Below are positions 8,020 to 16,630 of a stretch of DNA of 64,000 nt, piece by piece. Below the pieces are notes generated by a model. It ran no database searches and was not told the origin of the DNA. It saw nothing but the letters and a program-made list of their open reading frames with translations. How positions within the stretch are numbered: the stretch's first letter is position 1; the number at the start of each line of letters is the position of its first letter. Origin of the DNA: Kribbella jiaozuonensis. GTDB lineage: Bacteria; Actinomycetota; Actinomycetes; Propionibacteriales; Kribbellaceae. The DNA is taken from contig NZ_SZPZ01000005.1 in the NCBI RefSeq assembly GCF_005233875.1, positions 124,001 to 188,000 of the forward strand. The letters are read 5' to 3'. Position numbers and translations under genes: made by a program.

Positions 8020-8523
8020 TCAGCGCCGGACGAGGCGTATCTCACGCAGATCGAAGTACGGATCGTGCTTGCCGACCCCGTCCGGCGCGAACCCGTGCCG
8101 GCGGTAGAAGCCGAGCGCCTGCTCGTTTCCCTCGAAGACCCAGAGGAACGCGGGCTGTTTGCCGACGGCAACATCCAGGAGGCGGGTGCCGAGCCCGGTC
8201 TTCCAGAACGCCTGCCGGGTGTAGATCGCCTCCAGCTCGAACGGCACCGGCGCGTCGTCGTCGCGGCCCGGGCCGATCCCGACGAAACCGGCCACCCTGT
8301 CCTGCACCGGCGCTTCCGGGTCCGGGTTCAGCGCGATCCAGCGCCGCCGCCCCTCGCCCAGGGGCGTGGTCCAGCGTTCGATCCGGCGTTCGAGGTTCGA
8401 CGTACGCTCCAGGAGCAGGTCGGCCGGCACGAGCCCGGCGTACGCCTCCCGCCAGCAGAGCAGGTGACACCAGGCCGCGGCCTCGGCGTCGTCGACCGTG
8501 ACGGGGCGGATCTCGGGTTGCAC
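8020..8523 (-). CDS. GNAT family N-acetyltransferase
   Basis: This 167-residue protein begins IRPVTVDDAEAAAWCHLLCW, a typical GNAT beta1-alpha1 start. The acetyl-CoA binding motif A region is ELEAIYTRQAFWKTGLGTRLLD, with the pyrophosphate loop reduced to KTGLG. The terminal motif B follows as GNEQALGFYRRHGFAPDG. The acceptor substrate cannot be told. The start is a GTG directly abutting the TGA of the upstream dehydrogenase gene, so the two are probably one transcript with coupled translation. Confidence 0.85.
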   Translation of the reverse strand: MQPEIRPVTVDDAEAAAWCHLLCWREAYAGLVPADLLLERTSNLERRIERWTTPLGEGRRRWIALNPDPEAPVQDRVAGFVGIGPGRDDDAPVPFELEAIYTRQAFWKTGLGTRLLDVAVGKQPAFLWVFEGNEQALGFYRRHGFAPDGVGKHDPYFDLREIRLVRR

Positions 8524-9492
8524 TCAGACAGTAAAGACGATCTTGCCGAAGACGTCGCCTGCGTTCATCTTGGCGAAGCCGTCGCGGGCGTCCGCGAGCG
8601 GAAAGATCGAGTCGATATGCGGCGAGATGCCCGCGGTCGCCATGAACTGCAGGAGCTCGGCCAGTTCGGTCCGGGTGCCCATCGTCGAGCCCTGGACGCG
8701 CAACTGGAGGAAGAAGATCCGGTTCAGCTCGGCGGATTTCGGCGCCTGACCGCTGGTCGCACCGGAGATCACCAGCGTGCCGCCCTGCTTGAGCGACTTC
8801 AGCGAGTGCGACCAGGTCGCCTGCCCGACCGTCTCCATCACCGCGTCGACGCGCTCCGGCAGCCGCGCGCCGGACTCGAACGCCTCGTGCGCGCCGATGT
8901 CGACCGCCTTGGCCCGCTTCGCCTCGTCCCGGCTGGTCGCCCACACCCGCATCCCCGCAGCCCGCGCCAACGTGATCAGCGAGGTAGCGACACCACCGCC
9001 CGCACCCTGGATGAGCACGGTGTCGCCCGGCTTCAGCCCCGACTGCGTGAACAACATCCGGTACGCCGTCAACCACGCCGTCGGCAGGCAGGCCGCCTGC
9101 TCGAAGGTCAACCCGGCCGGCTTCGGTACGACGTTCCGCGCCGGTACTGCGACCTTCTGCGCGAGCGTGCCCTGGTACCGCTCGCTCAGCAGCGACCGCT
9201 TCGGGTCGAGCGTCTCGTCGCCCTTCCACGCCGGATCCGAGACCACCGCATGCACGACGACCTCGTTCCCGTCCGGGTCCACGCCGGCCGCGTCGCAACC
9301 GAGGATCATCGGCAGGTTCTGCTCGGCCAGCCCGACCCCCTTCAACGACCACAGATCGTGATGGTTGAGCGCCGTCGCCTTCACCTCGATCGTCACCCAA
9401 CCCTCGGGGACCTCAGGCTCCGGCCGCTCCCCCACCTCCAGCGCGGCGATCGGGTTGTCGGCGTCGAACTTGGAGGCGTAAGCAGCAAGCAT
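8524..9492 (-). CDS. Zinc-binding-type alcohol dehydrogenase / quinone oxidoreductase (MDR family)
   Basis: This 322-residue medium-chain dehydrogenase/reductase has an N-terminal GroES-like domain (VKATALNHHDLWSLKGVG, LGCDAAGVV-like region) and a Rossmann domain with the nucleotide loop LIQGAGGGVATSLITLARAAG. The structural zinc cysteines of classical alcohol dehydrogenases are absent, so it probably acts as an NADPH-dependent quinone or enoyl reductase. It begins MLAAYASKF at 9492; an in-frame start three codons earlier is possible. It is followed without a gap by the acetyltransferase gene and lies 45 bp downstream of malic enzyme on the same strand. Confidence 0.85.
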   Translation of the reverse strand: MLAAYASKFDADNPIAALEVGERPEPEVPEGWVTIEVKATALNHHDLWSLKGVGLAEQNLPMILGCDAAGVDPDGNEVVVHAVVSDPAWKGDETLDPKRSLLSERYQGTLAQKVAVPARNVVPKPAGLTFEQAACLPTAWLTAYRMLFTQSGLKPGDTVLIQGAGGGVATSLITLARAAGMRVWATSRDEAKRAKAVDIGAHEAFESGARLPERVDAVMETVGQATWSHSLKSLKQGGTLVISGATSGQAPKSAELNRIFFLQLRVQGSTMGTRTELAELLQFMATAGISPHIDSIFPLADARDGFAKMNAGDVFGKIVFTV

Positions 9493-9537
9493 GCGGACCA
9501 CCTTAGGCGGTGGTCCGCAGCAAGTCAGTTACCGAAT

Positions 9538-10734
9538 TCACCCGCGGTCGACGCCGTCCCGCACCGCGGCCTCGGCTACCGCTGCCGCGACGGCCGGTGC
9601 GACGCGCTCGTCGAAGGGTGACGGGATGATGTAGTCGGGCCGCAGGTCCTCGGCCGCGATCAGGCCCGCCAACGCATCGGCGGCGGCCAGCTTCATGCCC
9701 TCGGTGATACGAGTGGCGTCGGCGTCAAAGGCGCCGCGGAAGATGCCCGGGAACGCCAGCACGTTGTTGATCTGGTTCGGGAAGTCCGAGCGGCCGGTCG
9801 CGACCACCGCAGCGTGCCGGTGCGCGATATCGGGGTGCACTTCGGGATTCGGGTTGGCCAGCGCGAAGATCATCGCGTTGTCGGCCATCTGCGCGATCGC
9901 CTCCTCCGGCACGGTTCCGCCGGACACGCCGAGGAACAGGTCCGCACCCACGAGCGCGTCGACCAACCGGCCGGACAGACCGCCGGTGTTCGTGTCGCGG
10001 GCCAGCGACAGCTTCACCGGGTTCAGGTCGGCGCGGTCCTCGTGCAGCACGCCCTTGCTGTCCACCACGGCGAGGTCGCCGACGCCCGCCTGCAGCAGGA
10101 TCCGCGCGCAGGCCACCCCGGCCGCTCCGGCGCCGGAGATCACCACGCGGATGTCCTCGATCTGCTTGCCCGTGACCCGCAGAGCGTTCCGGAGAGCGGC
10201 GAGTACGACGACCGCCGTACCGTGCTGGTCGTCGTGGAAGACCGGGATGTCGAGCCGCTCCTTCAGCCGGCGCTCGATCTCGAAGCAGCGCGGTGCGGAG
10301 ATGTCCTCGAGGTTGATCCCGCCGAACGTCGGCGCCATCCGCGCGACCGTCTCGACGAACTCGTCCACGTCGGTGCAGTCCAGCGCGATCGGCACCGAGT
10401 CGACGCCGCCGAACTCCTTGAACAGCAGGGCTTTGCCCTCCATCACCGGCAAGGACGCGGCCGGGCCGATGTCGCCCAGCCCGAGGACGGCGGTGCCGTC
10501 GGTGACGACTGCGACCACGTTGGACTTCCAGGTGTAGCGGCGTACCAGCGAGGGGTCTTCGGCGATCGCGGTGCAGACGCGCGCGACACCGGGCGTGTAG
10601 GCCTTCGAGAGATCGTCCGCGTCCCGGACGTGGACCGAGGACGTGACCTCGATCTTGCCGCCGCGGTGCAGCTCGAAGACGGCATCACCCGCGAACGGGT
10701 CGGAAATAGGGGTTTCCAGAGGCTGGGCGACCAT
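9538..10734 (-). CDS. NAD(P)-dependent malic enzyme
   Basis: This 398-residue protein belongs to the short bacterial malic enzymes that decarboxylate malate to pyruvate with reduction of NAD(P). The catalytic region includes KAYTPGVARVC, the Lys-containing VMEGKALLFKEFGGVDS, and the metal-binding NLEDISAPRCFEIER and FHDDQHGTAVV. The dinucleotide site is VVISGAGAAGVACARILL. There is no C-terminal phosphotransacetylase domain as in MaeB. The start at 10734 has AAAGGG upstream. It is divergent from the first ABC transporter operon and links with kgd in central carbon metabolism. Confidence 0.93.
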   Translation of the reverse strand: MVAQPLETPISDPFAGDAVFELHRGGKIEVTSSVHVRDADDLSKAYTPGVARVCTAIAEDPSLVRRYTWKSNVVAVVTDGTAVLGLGDIGPAASLPVMEGKALLFKEFGGVDSVPIALDCTDVDEFVETVARMAPTFGGINLEDISAPRCFEIERRLKERLDIPVFHDDQHGTAVVVLAALRNALRVTGKQIEDIRVVISGAGAAGVACARILLQAGVGDLAVVDSKGVLHEDRADLNPVKLSLARDTNTGGLSGRLVDALVGADLFLGVSGGTVPEEAIAQMADNAMIFALANPNPEVHPDIAHRHAAVVATGRSDFPNQINNVLAFPGIFRGAFDADATRITEGMKLAAADALAGLIAAEDLRPDYIIPSPFDERVAPAVAAAVAEAAVRDGVDRG

Positions 10735-10850
10735 GAGAGCCCTTTCGAAAATCAGCGGAAGAAAGCGTTCGAGTACAGGGGATCGCCCGTGCGTCCGAGT
10801 AAACCACAGGCGTAACTGGTCTGCTGTGAGGGGTCCCACATGCCCTCCCG

Positions 10851-10865
10851 TGTGCCAAGATGCGG
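10851..10865 (+). promoter_or_regulatory. Motif TGTGCCAAGATGCGG before the first solute-binding gene
   Basis: This 15-mer lies 46 bp before the start of the first solute-binding protein and differs at one position from the one at 13416-13430 before the second. Both have AGGGGT 20-35 bp further upstream. It may contain the -10 region (CAAGAT) of a shared promoter or a common regulator site. Confidence 0.4.
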
Positions 10866-10896
10866 CATTCACAACCCCTGTCGAGGAGAACTCGCG

Positions 10897-11733
10897 ATGA
10901 ATTTCGTCCCCACTCTCCGCAAGACTCGAGCTGTTGTCGCCGTGGCCGCCGTACTCGGACTGTCCCTGTCCGCCTGCGGCAGCGACTCGGGCAGCGGCGG
11001 TTCCGATGACAAGGCGAAGGCGGCCGGCATCACGCTGGTCAAGCCCGGCAAGCTCACCGTCTGCACCCACCTGCCGTACAAGCCCTTCCAGTACAAGGAC
11101 GGCACCGACGTCGTCGGCTTCGACGTGGACCTGCTGAACCTGGTCGCCGACGACCTGGGCCTGAAGCAGGACGTGGTGAACATCGAGTGGGCCCAGGTGA
11201 CGTCCGGCGCCGCGTTCCAGGCGAAGAAGTGCGATATGGGCATGGGCGCGATGACGATCACCAAGGAGCGTCAGGCCGCGATCAGCATCACCGACCCGTA
11301 CATGGACGCCACCCAGGTGCTGATGGCCAAGAAGGACTCCGGCATCAAAACGCTGGCGGACCTGCGGGGCAAGAAGCTCGGCGCCCAGGCCGACACCACC
11401 GGCAAGAAGTACGCCGACGAGAACGCCGCCGCCAACGGGTACACGGTGATCCCGTTCAACGACCTGGCGCTGCAGGAGAACAACGTCAAGTCCGGCCGGG
11501 TCGCCGCCGCGATCAACGACAACGGCGTGCTGTACGACTTCGTCAAGGACAACCCGGACATGGCCGTGGTCGCCGAGTTCAACACCGGTGAGCAGTACGG
11601 CTTCGGCGCGCTCAAGGACGGCAGCGGCCCGAAGCTGGTGTCGAAGTTCAACGAGCTGCTGACCAAGGCCAAGTCCGACGGCAAGTACAACGAGATCTAC
11701 AAGAAGTGGTTCGGGGTTGAGCCGGCGAAGTGA
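10897..11733 (+). CDS. Polar amino-acid ABC transporter, solute-binding lipoprotein 1
   Basis: This 278-residue protein starts with a lipoprotein signal peptide ending LSLSACGS, followed by a Gly/Ser linker. The rest is an SBP_bac_3 domain: LTVCTHLPYKPFQYKDG, VVGFDVDLLNLVADDLG, and the hinge region IKTLADLRGKKLGAQADTT. This family captures glutamate, glutamine, arginine or similar amino acids outside the membrane. The start at 10897 has GAGGAGA upstream. The 3' end overlaps the permease start by 4 bp (GTGA). It is the first gene of a three-gene operon. Confidence 0.92.
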   Translation: MNFVPTLRKTRAVVAVAAVLGLSLSACGSDSGSGGSDDKAKAAGITLVKPGKLTVCTHLPYKPFQYKDGTDVVGFDVDLLNLVADDLGLKQDVVNIEWAQVTSGAAFQAKKCDMGMGAMTITKERQAAISITDPYMDATQVLMAKKDSGIKTLADLRGKKLGAQADTTGKKYADENAAANGYTVIPFNDLALQENNVKSGRVAAAINDNGVLYDFVKDNPDMAVVAEFNTGEQYGFGALKDGSGPKLVSKFNELLTKAKSDGKYNEIYKKWFGVEPAK

Positions 11734-12554
11734 GTACCTCGACCCCGACAACCGTTGAGCGGAAGGGGCTGAGCCCGCGGCAGCGGGCTCAGCGCTCCCG
11801 CTGGATCCAGTACGCCGTCCTGGTCCTCCTGATCGTGGTCGCCGCGGTCAGCGCGAACTGGCGCCAGGTCGGCAGCGTGTTCTTCCGGCCGGAGTTCATC
11901 AAGTCGACCTTCGAGGCCGGCGTACTCCAGGCCCTGGTGAAGACCCTGGAGTACACGGCCGGCGCCTTCGTGATCGGTCTGGCCGGCGGCACGCTGCTGG
12001 CGTTGATGAAACTCAGCCAGGTCGGCCCGTACCGGTGGATCGCGACGGCGTACATCGAGTTCTTCCGCGGGCTGCCGGCGATCGTGGTGTTCATCGCGTT
12101 CAGCCTGCTGCCGCTCGCGTTCCCGGGTATGACGATCCCCTGGGACCCGTACGGCGTGGTCTGGCTGGCGCTCGGGATCGTGGCCTCGGCGTACATGGCC
12201 GAGGTGATCCGGGCAGGTATCCAGGCGGTGCCGAAGGGACAGGTCGAGGCGGCTCGCTCGCTGGGTATGCCGGCCGGGGTGGCGATGCGGAAGATCGTGC
12301 TGCCACAGGCGTTCCGGATCGTGCTGCCGCCGCTGACCAACGACCTGATCCTGCTGGTGAAGGACTCCTCGCTGGTGTTCATGATCGGCGTCTCGGCCGA
12401 CGGGTACGAGCTGACCGGCTTCGGGCGGGACCTGGCCAACACCGACTCGAACCTGACCCCGATCGTGGTCTGCGGCTTCTGCTACCTGGCGATCACCCTG
12501 CCGCTGGGCATCCTGGCCCGCCGGCTCGAGGCGCGAACGGCGAGGACCCGGTAA
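11730..12554 (+). CDS. Amino-acid ABC transporter permease 1
   Basis: This 274-residue HisM/GlnP-type permease has about five membrane helices. The EAA coupling loop is EAARSLGMPAGVAMRKIVLP. The family signature FFRGLPAIVVFIAF lies mid-protein. It forms the membrane channel with the ATPase encoded next. The GTG start overlaps the stop of the binding-protein gene, and its TAA stop directly abuts the ATG of the ATPase gene. Confidence 0.93.
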   Translation: MSTSTPTTVERKGLSPRQRAQRSRWIQYAVLVLLIVVAAVSANWRQVGSVFFRPEFIKSTFEAGVLQALVKTLEYTAGAFVIGLAGGTLLALMKLSQVGPYRWIATAYIEFFRGLPAIVVFIAFSLLPLAFPGMTIPWDPYGVVWLALGIVASAYMAEVIRAGIQAVPKGQVEAARSLGMPAGVAMRKIVLPQAFRIVLPPLTNDLILLVKDSSLVFMIGVSADGYELTGFGRDLANTDSNLTPIVVCGFCYLAITLPLGILARRLEARTARTR

Positions 12555-13310
12555 ATGGCACTCGTAGAGATCAAGAACCTGCACAAGTCGTTCGGCAGCA
12601 ACCACGTCCTGCGCGGGATCGACTTCACCGTCGAGCAGGGCGAGGTCGTCTGCGTGATCGGGCCGTCCGGCTCGGGCAAGTCGACGCTGCTGCGGTGCGT
12701 GAACCTGCTGGAGAAACCGCAGGAGGGACAGGTGATCGTCCGCGGTGAGGACATCACCGACCCGGACTGCCACCTGGACGCGGCCCGGCAGCAGATCGGG
12801 ATGGTGTTCCAGCAGTTCAACCTGTTCCCGCATCTCTCGGTGCTGGCCAACTGCACTGTTGCCCAGCGCACCGTTCTCAAGCGCGGGCAGCAGGACGCGG
12901 ACCGGATCGCCCGCGCCAACCTGGAGCGGGTCGGGCTGAGCGACAAGATCGACGCGTACCCGGCCCAGCTGTCCGGCGGCCAGCAGCAACGGGTCGCGAT
13001 CGCGCGGGCGTTGTCGATGGACCCGGCGCTGATGCTGTTCGACGAGCCGACGTCCGCGCTCGACCCCGAGCTCGTCGGCGACGTACTCACGGTGATGCGC
13101 AAACTCGCCCTGGACGGTATGACGATGCTCGTCGTCACGCACGAGATGGCGTTCGCCCGCGAGGTGGCCGACCGGGTGGTGTTCATGGACGGCGGCGTGA
13201 TCGTCGAGCAAGGCCCGCCGGCCGACGTGATCGGAAGCCCCAAGGAGGAGCGCACCCGTACGTTCCTGCGCCGTGTCCTCGACCCGACGCACGTCGAACC
13301 AACTGTTTGA
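12555..13310 (+). CDS. Amino-acid ABC transporter ATP-binding protein 1
   Basis: This 251-residue ATPase of the GlnQ/HisP type has Walker A GPSGSGKST, signature LSGGQQQRVAIARAL, Walker B LMLFDEPTSALDPE and H-loop VVTHEMAF. It powers the preceding permease. It is closely related to the ATPase at 15364-16140, sharing motif wording over long stretches. Confidence 0.95.
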   Translation: MALVEIKNLHKSFGSNHVLRGIDFTVEQGEVVCVIGPSGSGKSTLLRCVNLLEKPQEGQVIVRGEDITDPDCHLDAARQQIGMVFQQFNLFPHLSVLANCTVAQRTVLKRGQQDADRIARANLERVGLSDKIDAYPAQLSGGQQQRVAIARALSMDPALMLFDEPTSALDPELVGDVLTVMRKLALDGMTMLVVTHEMAFAREVADRVVFMDGGVIVEQGPPADVIGSPKEERTRTFLRRVLDPTHVEPTV

Positions 13311-13415
13311 TCGTCACGCTGCGTGCCCGGGCGATCGACGGGCCGCAGTGTGAAACGCCGCAGACTACGAATCGGTCTCCATTAGGGGTTGGTCCGTGCG
13401 CTGCCCACAGGTCCT

Positions 13416-13430
13416 TGTGTCAAGATGCGG
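13416..13430 (+). promoter_or_regulatory. Motif TGTGTCAAGATGCGG before the second solute-binding gene
   Basis: This is the second copy of the 15-mer at 10851-10865 (14 of 15 bases identical), 61 bp before the second solute-binding gene. It suggests that both transporters have the same promoter type or answer to one regulator. Confidence 0.4.
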
Positions 13431-13476
13431 ACACATGGCACCGGGGCCGACCGGTGCCCGGGTTTGGAGGACCTAG

Positions 13477-14391
13477 ATGTCTGTCCTGCGTAGGACACTG
13501 GCGTTGTCCGGTGTCCTGGTTCTCGCCGCCGCCGGCTGCGGTTCGAACTCTCTCGAAGGTGGTTCGTCCACCTCTCCGTCGAGCGCCCCCTCCAGCGCTC
13601 CCTCGAGCGGTCCCGCCAGCAGCGGACCGGATCTGAGTGGTTCGCTGCCGCCGAAGATCAAGTCGGCCGGGAAGATCGTCGTCGGCGTGGACGCCAGCTA
13701 CCCGCCGAACGAGTTCCTGCAGGGCGGCAAGACCGTCGTCGGCATGGACGTCGACCTGTTCAACGCGGTGGCGCAGAAGTACGGCGTCACGGTCGACTGG
13801 CAGCCGGCCGGCTTCGACACGATCATCACCGGTGTCCAGAGCGGCAAGTACGACGTCGGCGTCTCGTCGTTCACGATCAACGACAAGCGCAAGCAGCAGG
13901 TCAACATGGTCAGCTACTTCAACGCCGGCACGCTGTGGGCGACCGCGAAGGGCAACCCGAAGGGCGTCAAGGCCGACGACGCGTGCGGCAAGACCGTCGC
14001 GGTGCAGAAGGGTACGACGCAGCTCGAGGACGACATGCCGAAGCGGCAGGCCGCATGCAAGGCCGCCGGCAAGCCGGAGATCAAGCTGGTCGTGCGGGAG
14101 AAGCAGGACCAGGCCACCGCGGACCTGGTCGGCGGCAAGGCCGACGCGATGCTGGCCGACTCCCCCGTCGTGCTGTACGCGATCAAGCAGACCAACGGTG
14201 CGCTCGAGCAGCTCGGTGACATCTACGACGCCGCGCCGTACGGCTATGTGATCCCGAAGGCGGAGACGGCGTTCGCGCAGTCGATCACCGAGGCGCTGAA
14301 GGCCCTGAACACCGAGGGCACCTACAAGAGCACGCTGCAGAAGTGGAACAACGACTCGGGTGCGCTCACCGACTTCGCCGTGAACCCGTGA
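13477..14391 (+). CDS. Polar amino-acid ABC transporter, solute-binding lipoprotein 2
   Basis: This 304-residue lipoprotein has a signal peptide ending LAAAGCGS and a Ser/Pro-rich tether of about 45 residues (SAPSSAPSSGPASSG). The SBP_bac_3 domain follows: KIVVGVDASYPPNEF, VVGMDVDLFNAVAQKYG, and the C-terminal lobe with VVREKQDQATADLVGGK. The tether is much longer than in the first binding protein. It begins the second, separate transporter operon. Likely ligand is a cationic or polar amino acid; not determinable. Confidence 0.92.
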   Translation: MSVLRRTLALSGVLVLAAAGCGSNSLEGGSSTSPSSAPSSAPSSGPASSGPDLSGSLPPKIKSAGKIVVGVDASYPPNEFLQGGKTVVGMDVDLFNAVAQKYGVTVDWQPAGFDTIITGVQSGKYDVGVSSFTINDKRKQQVNMVSYFNAGTLWATAKGNPKGVKADDACGKTVAVQKGTTQLEDDMPKRQAACKAAGKPEIKLVVREKQDQATADLVGGKADAMLADSPVVLYAIKQTNGALEQLGDIYDAAPYGYVIPKAETAFAQSITEALKALNTEGTYKSTLQKWNNDSGALTDFAVNP

Positions 14392-14398
14392 GGCTCCC

Positions 14399-15364
14399 AT
14401 GAGCACCGACACAACGGAGACCCGGCCGACGGACGCAAGCCCCGATCGGCCGGGGGCGATCAACGCCGTACCGGTCCGGCATCCCGGCCGCTGGGTCGCG
14501 ATCGCCGTGATCGTGATCCTGGCCGCGATGCTGGTGCACCTGCTCGTGACGAACAAGGCCTTCGACTGGAGCTTCGTCTTCCAGGCGATGAACCAGCAGC
14601 CGGTGATCAACGGCTTCCTCAAGGGCACGCTGCTGGTCACCGTGCTGTCGATGATCGTCGGTGTCGGCGGCGGCGTGCTGCTGGCCGTGATGCGGCTGTC
14701 GGACAACCCGATCCTGGCCGGGGTGTCGTGGGTGTTCACCTGGTTCTTCCGGAGCATCCCGCGGTACATCCTGCTGTTCACGATGGGCACGCTGGGGATC
14801 CTGTTCCCGCAGGGCATCGCGTTCGGGATCCCGTTCGACTGGAAGATCATCGACTGGCTCGGGATGTCCGGTGACTGGCGGTTCTTCACCCTCGACGCCA
14901 ACCAGGTGTTCACCGGGATCGTCGCCGGTGTGATCGGGCTCGGGCTGTCCGAGGCGGCGTACATGGCCGAGATCGCCCGGGCGGGCATCATGAGCGTCGA
15001 CAAGGGGCAGGCCGAGGCGGCCGAGGCGCTGGGGATGAGCAGCGGCAAGGTGATGCGCCGCGTCGTACTGCCGCAGGCGATGCGGGTGATCGTGCCGCCG
15101 ACCGGCAACGAGACGATCGCGATGCTGAAGGACACCTCGCTGCTGCTCGCGGTACCGGTGATCGGCGAGCTGTTCTACCAGCTGCAGTCGATCGGCAGCA
15201 CGTACTACAAGACGTTCCCGATCGCGGTCGCGGCGACGTTGTACTACCTCGCCGCGACGAGCGTGCTGATGGTCGGCCAGTACTTCCTGGAGCGGCACTT
15301 CGGCCGCGGCTTCGGGACCAAGGCACCACGAGCCGCGCGGCCGGCCGGGGCGGGAGGCGCCTGA
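14399..15364 (+). CDS. Amino-acid ABC transporter permease 2
   Basis: This 321-residue permease has an N-terminal cytoplasmic extension and six or so helices. The EAA loop is EAAEALGMSSGKVMRRVVLP. Compared with permease 1 it has an insertion around ILFPQGIAFGIPFDWKIIDW between helices. The family motif is WFFRSIPRYILLF. The stop overlaps the ATPase start by one base (TGATG). Confidence 0.92.
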   Translation: MSTDTTETRPTDASPDRPGAINAVPVRHPGRWVAIAVIVILAAMLVHLLVTNKAFDWSFVFQAMNQQPVINGFLKGTLLVTVLSMIVGVGGGVLLAVMRLSDNPILAGVSWVFTWFFRSIPRYILLFTMGTLGILFPQGIAFGIPFDWKIIDWLGMSGDWRFFTLDANQVFTGIVAGVIGLGLSEAAYMAEIARAGIMSVDKGQAEAAEALGMSSGKVMRRVVLPQAMRVIVPPTGNETIAMLKDTSLLLAVPVIGELFYQLQSIGSTYYKTFPIAVAATLYYLAATSVLMVGQYFLERHFGRGFGTKAPRAARPAGAGGA

Positions 15365-16140
15365 TGCCATTGGTCCACGCGGTGAATGTGACGAAGTCCT
15401 TCCACCACAACGAAGTACTCAAAGGCATCGACCTCGATGTCGATCGCGGTCAGGTGGTGTGTCTGCTCGGGCCGTCGGGTTCGGGTAAGACGACGTTCCT
15501 GCGCTGCATCAACCAGCTCGAGACGATCGACGGCGGCCGGATCTGGGTCGACGACGAACTGATGGGGTACAACGAGCGCGACGGCAAGCTGTACCGCCTG
15601 AAGAACAAGGAGATCGCGGCGCAACGCCGCGAGATCGGGATGGTGTTCCAGCGGTTCAACCTGTTCCCGCACAAGACGACGCTGGAGAACATCGTCGAGG
15701 CGCCCACGCAGGTGAAGCGTGAGTCCAAGAAGGTCGCGCGGGAGCGGGCGATGAAGCTGCTCGACCGGGTCGGGCTGGCGGACCGCTGCAACGCCTACCC
15801 GGCGCAGCTGTCCGGCGGCCAGCAGCAGCGGGTGGCGATCGCGCGGGCGCTGGCGATGCAGCCGAAGCTGATGCTGTTCGACGAGCCCACGTCGGCGCTC
15901 GACCCCGAGCTGGTCGGCGAGGTGCTGGCGGTGATGCGGGAGCTCGCGCTCGACGGAATGACGATGATCGTGGTCACCCACGAGATGTCGTTCGCCCGCG
16001 ACGTCGCGGACACGGTCGTCTTCATGGACGCCGGCGTGGTCGTCGAGGCCGGCCCGCCGAAGGACGTGATCGGCAATCCGCAGCACTCCCGCACCCAGGC
16101 GTTCCTCTCGCGGCTGCGTTCGGAGCACGAACACCCCTGA
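15364..16140 (+). CDS. Amino-acid ABC transporter ATP-binding protein 2
   Basis: This 258-residue ATPase has Walker A GPSGSGKTTF, signature LSGGQQQRVAIARAL, Walker B LMLFDEPTSALDPE and H-loop VVTHEMSFAR. An insertion DDELMGYNERDGKLYRLK after strand 3 distinguishes it from ATPase 1. It completes the second transporter. A hairpin overlapping the stop codon probably ends the transcript. Confidence 0.95.
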   Translation: MPLVHAVNVTKSFHHNEVLKGIDLDVDRGQVVCLLGPSGSGKTTFLRCINQLETIDGGRIWVDDELMGYNERDGKLYRLKNKEIAAQRREIGMVFQRFNLFPHKTTLENIVEAPTQVKRESKKVARERAMKLLDRVGLADRCNAYPAQLSGGQQQRVAIARALAMQPKLMLFDEPTSALDPELVGEVLAVMRELALDGMTMIVVTHEMSFARDVADTVVFMDAGVVVEAGPPKDVIGNPQHSRTQAFLSRLRSEHEHP

Positions 16141-16154
16141 TTTCAGGGGATTTG
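16134..16154 (+). terminator. Terminator hairpin overlapping the stop codon of ATPase 2
   Basis: CCCCTG (16134-16139) pairs with CAGGGG (16144-16149) around ATTT and is followed by ATTTG. The left arm contains part of the TGA stop codon. The stem is short and the T-run weak. Confidence 0.5.
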
Positions 16155-16237
16155 CCTCGGTCGGCCCCGTTCGCTGTGCATCAGCGTCCGTGAGGTTGGA
16201 TGATGTACGGCGTTGGGGATCGATCGAGGGAGACGAT

Positions 16238-16630
16238 GTGAGCAGCACGGGACGAGCCGCCGAGGTCCGCCTGAGTATCCCGGCGGACAGTGCCTACATC
16301 GCCGTACCGCGATCTGTGGTCGGCAATCTCGCTGCCCGCAACGACTTCACCCTGGACGCGATCGACGACCTGCGGATCGCGGTCGACGAGGCCTGCGCGC
16401 TGCTGCTGCCGGAGGCGGCCGACGGCGTGCTGGAGTGCGTGTTCGAGATCGAGCCGCCGCAGCTGACGGTGCGCGCGAGCGCGATCGTGCCGGGCGGCTG
16501 GATGCCGGACACCGACTCGTTCGGGTGGACAGTTCTGACCGCGCTCGTCGAGTCGGCTGCCGCCGAGACCATCGACGGCAGACTGACGATCACCGTGACG
16601 GCCACGGCCACCGCGACGGAGACCGCGTGA
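16238..16630 (+). CDS. RsbW-like ATP-binding anti-sigma regulatory factor
   Basis: This 130-residue protein resembles the HATPase_c anti-sigma kinases such as SpoIIAB/RsbW. DAIDDLRIAVDEACALLLP matches the N-box helix, but the glycine-rich ATP lid is weak (VPGGWMPDTDSFG). The N-box Asn is replaced by Ala-Cys. It may bind nucleotide poorly. It starts at GTG 16238 with GAGGGAG upstream and overlaps the sigma factor gene by 4 bp. I infer that it binds and restrains that sigma factor, as in the SigB/SigF partner-switching systems. Confidence 0.8.
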   Translation: MSSTGRAAEVRLSIPADSAYIAVPRSVVGNLAARNDFTLDAIDDLRIAVDEACALLLPEAADGVLECVFEIEPPQLTVRASAIVPGGWMPDTDSFGWTVLTALVESAAAETIDGRLTITVTATATATETA

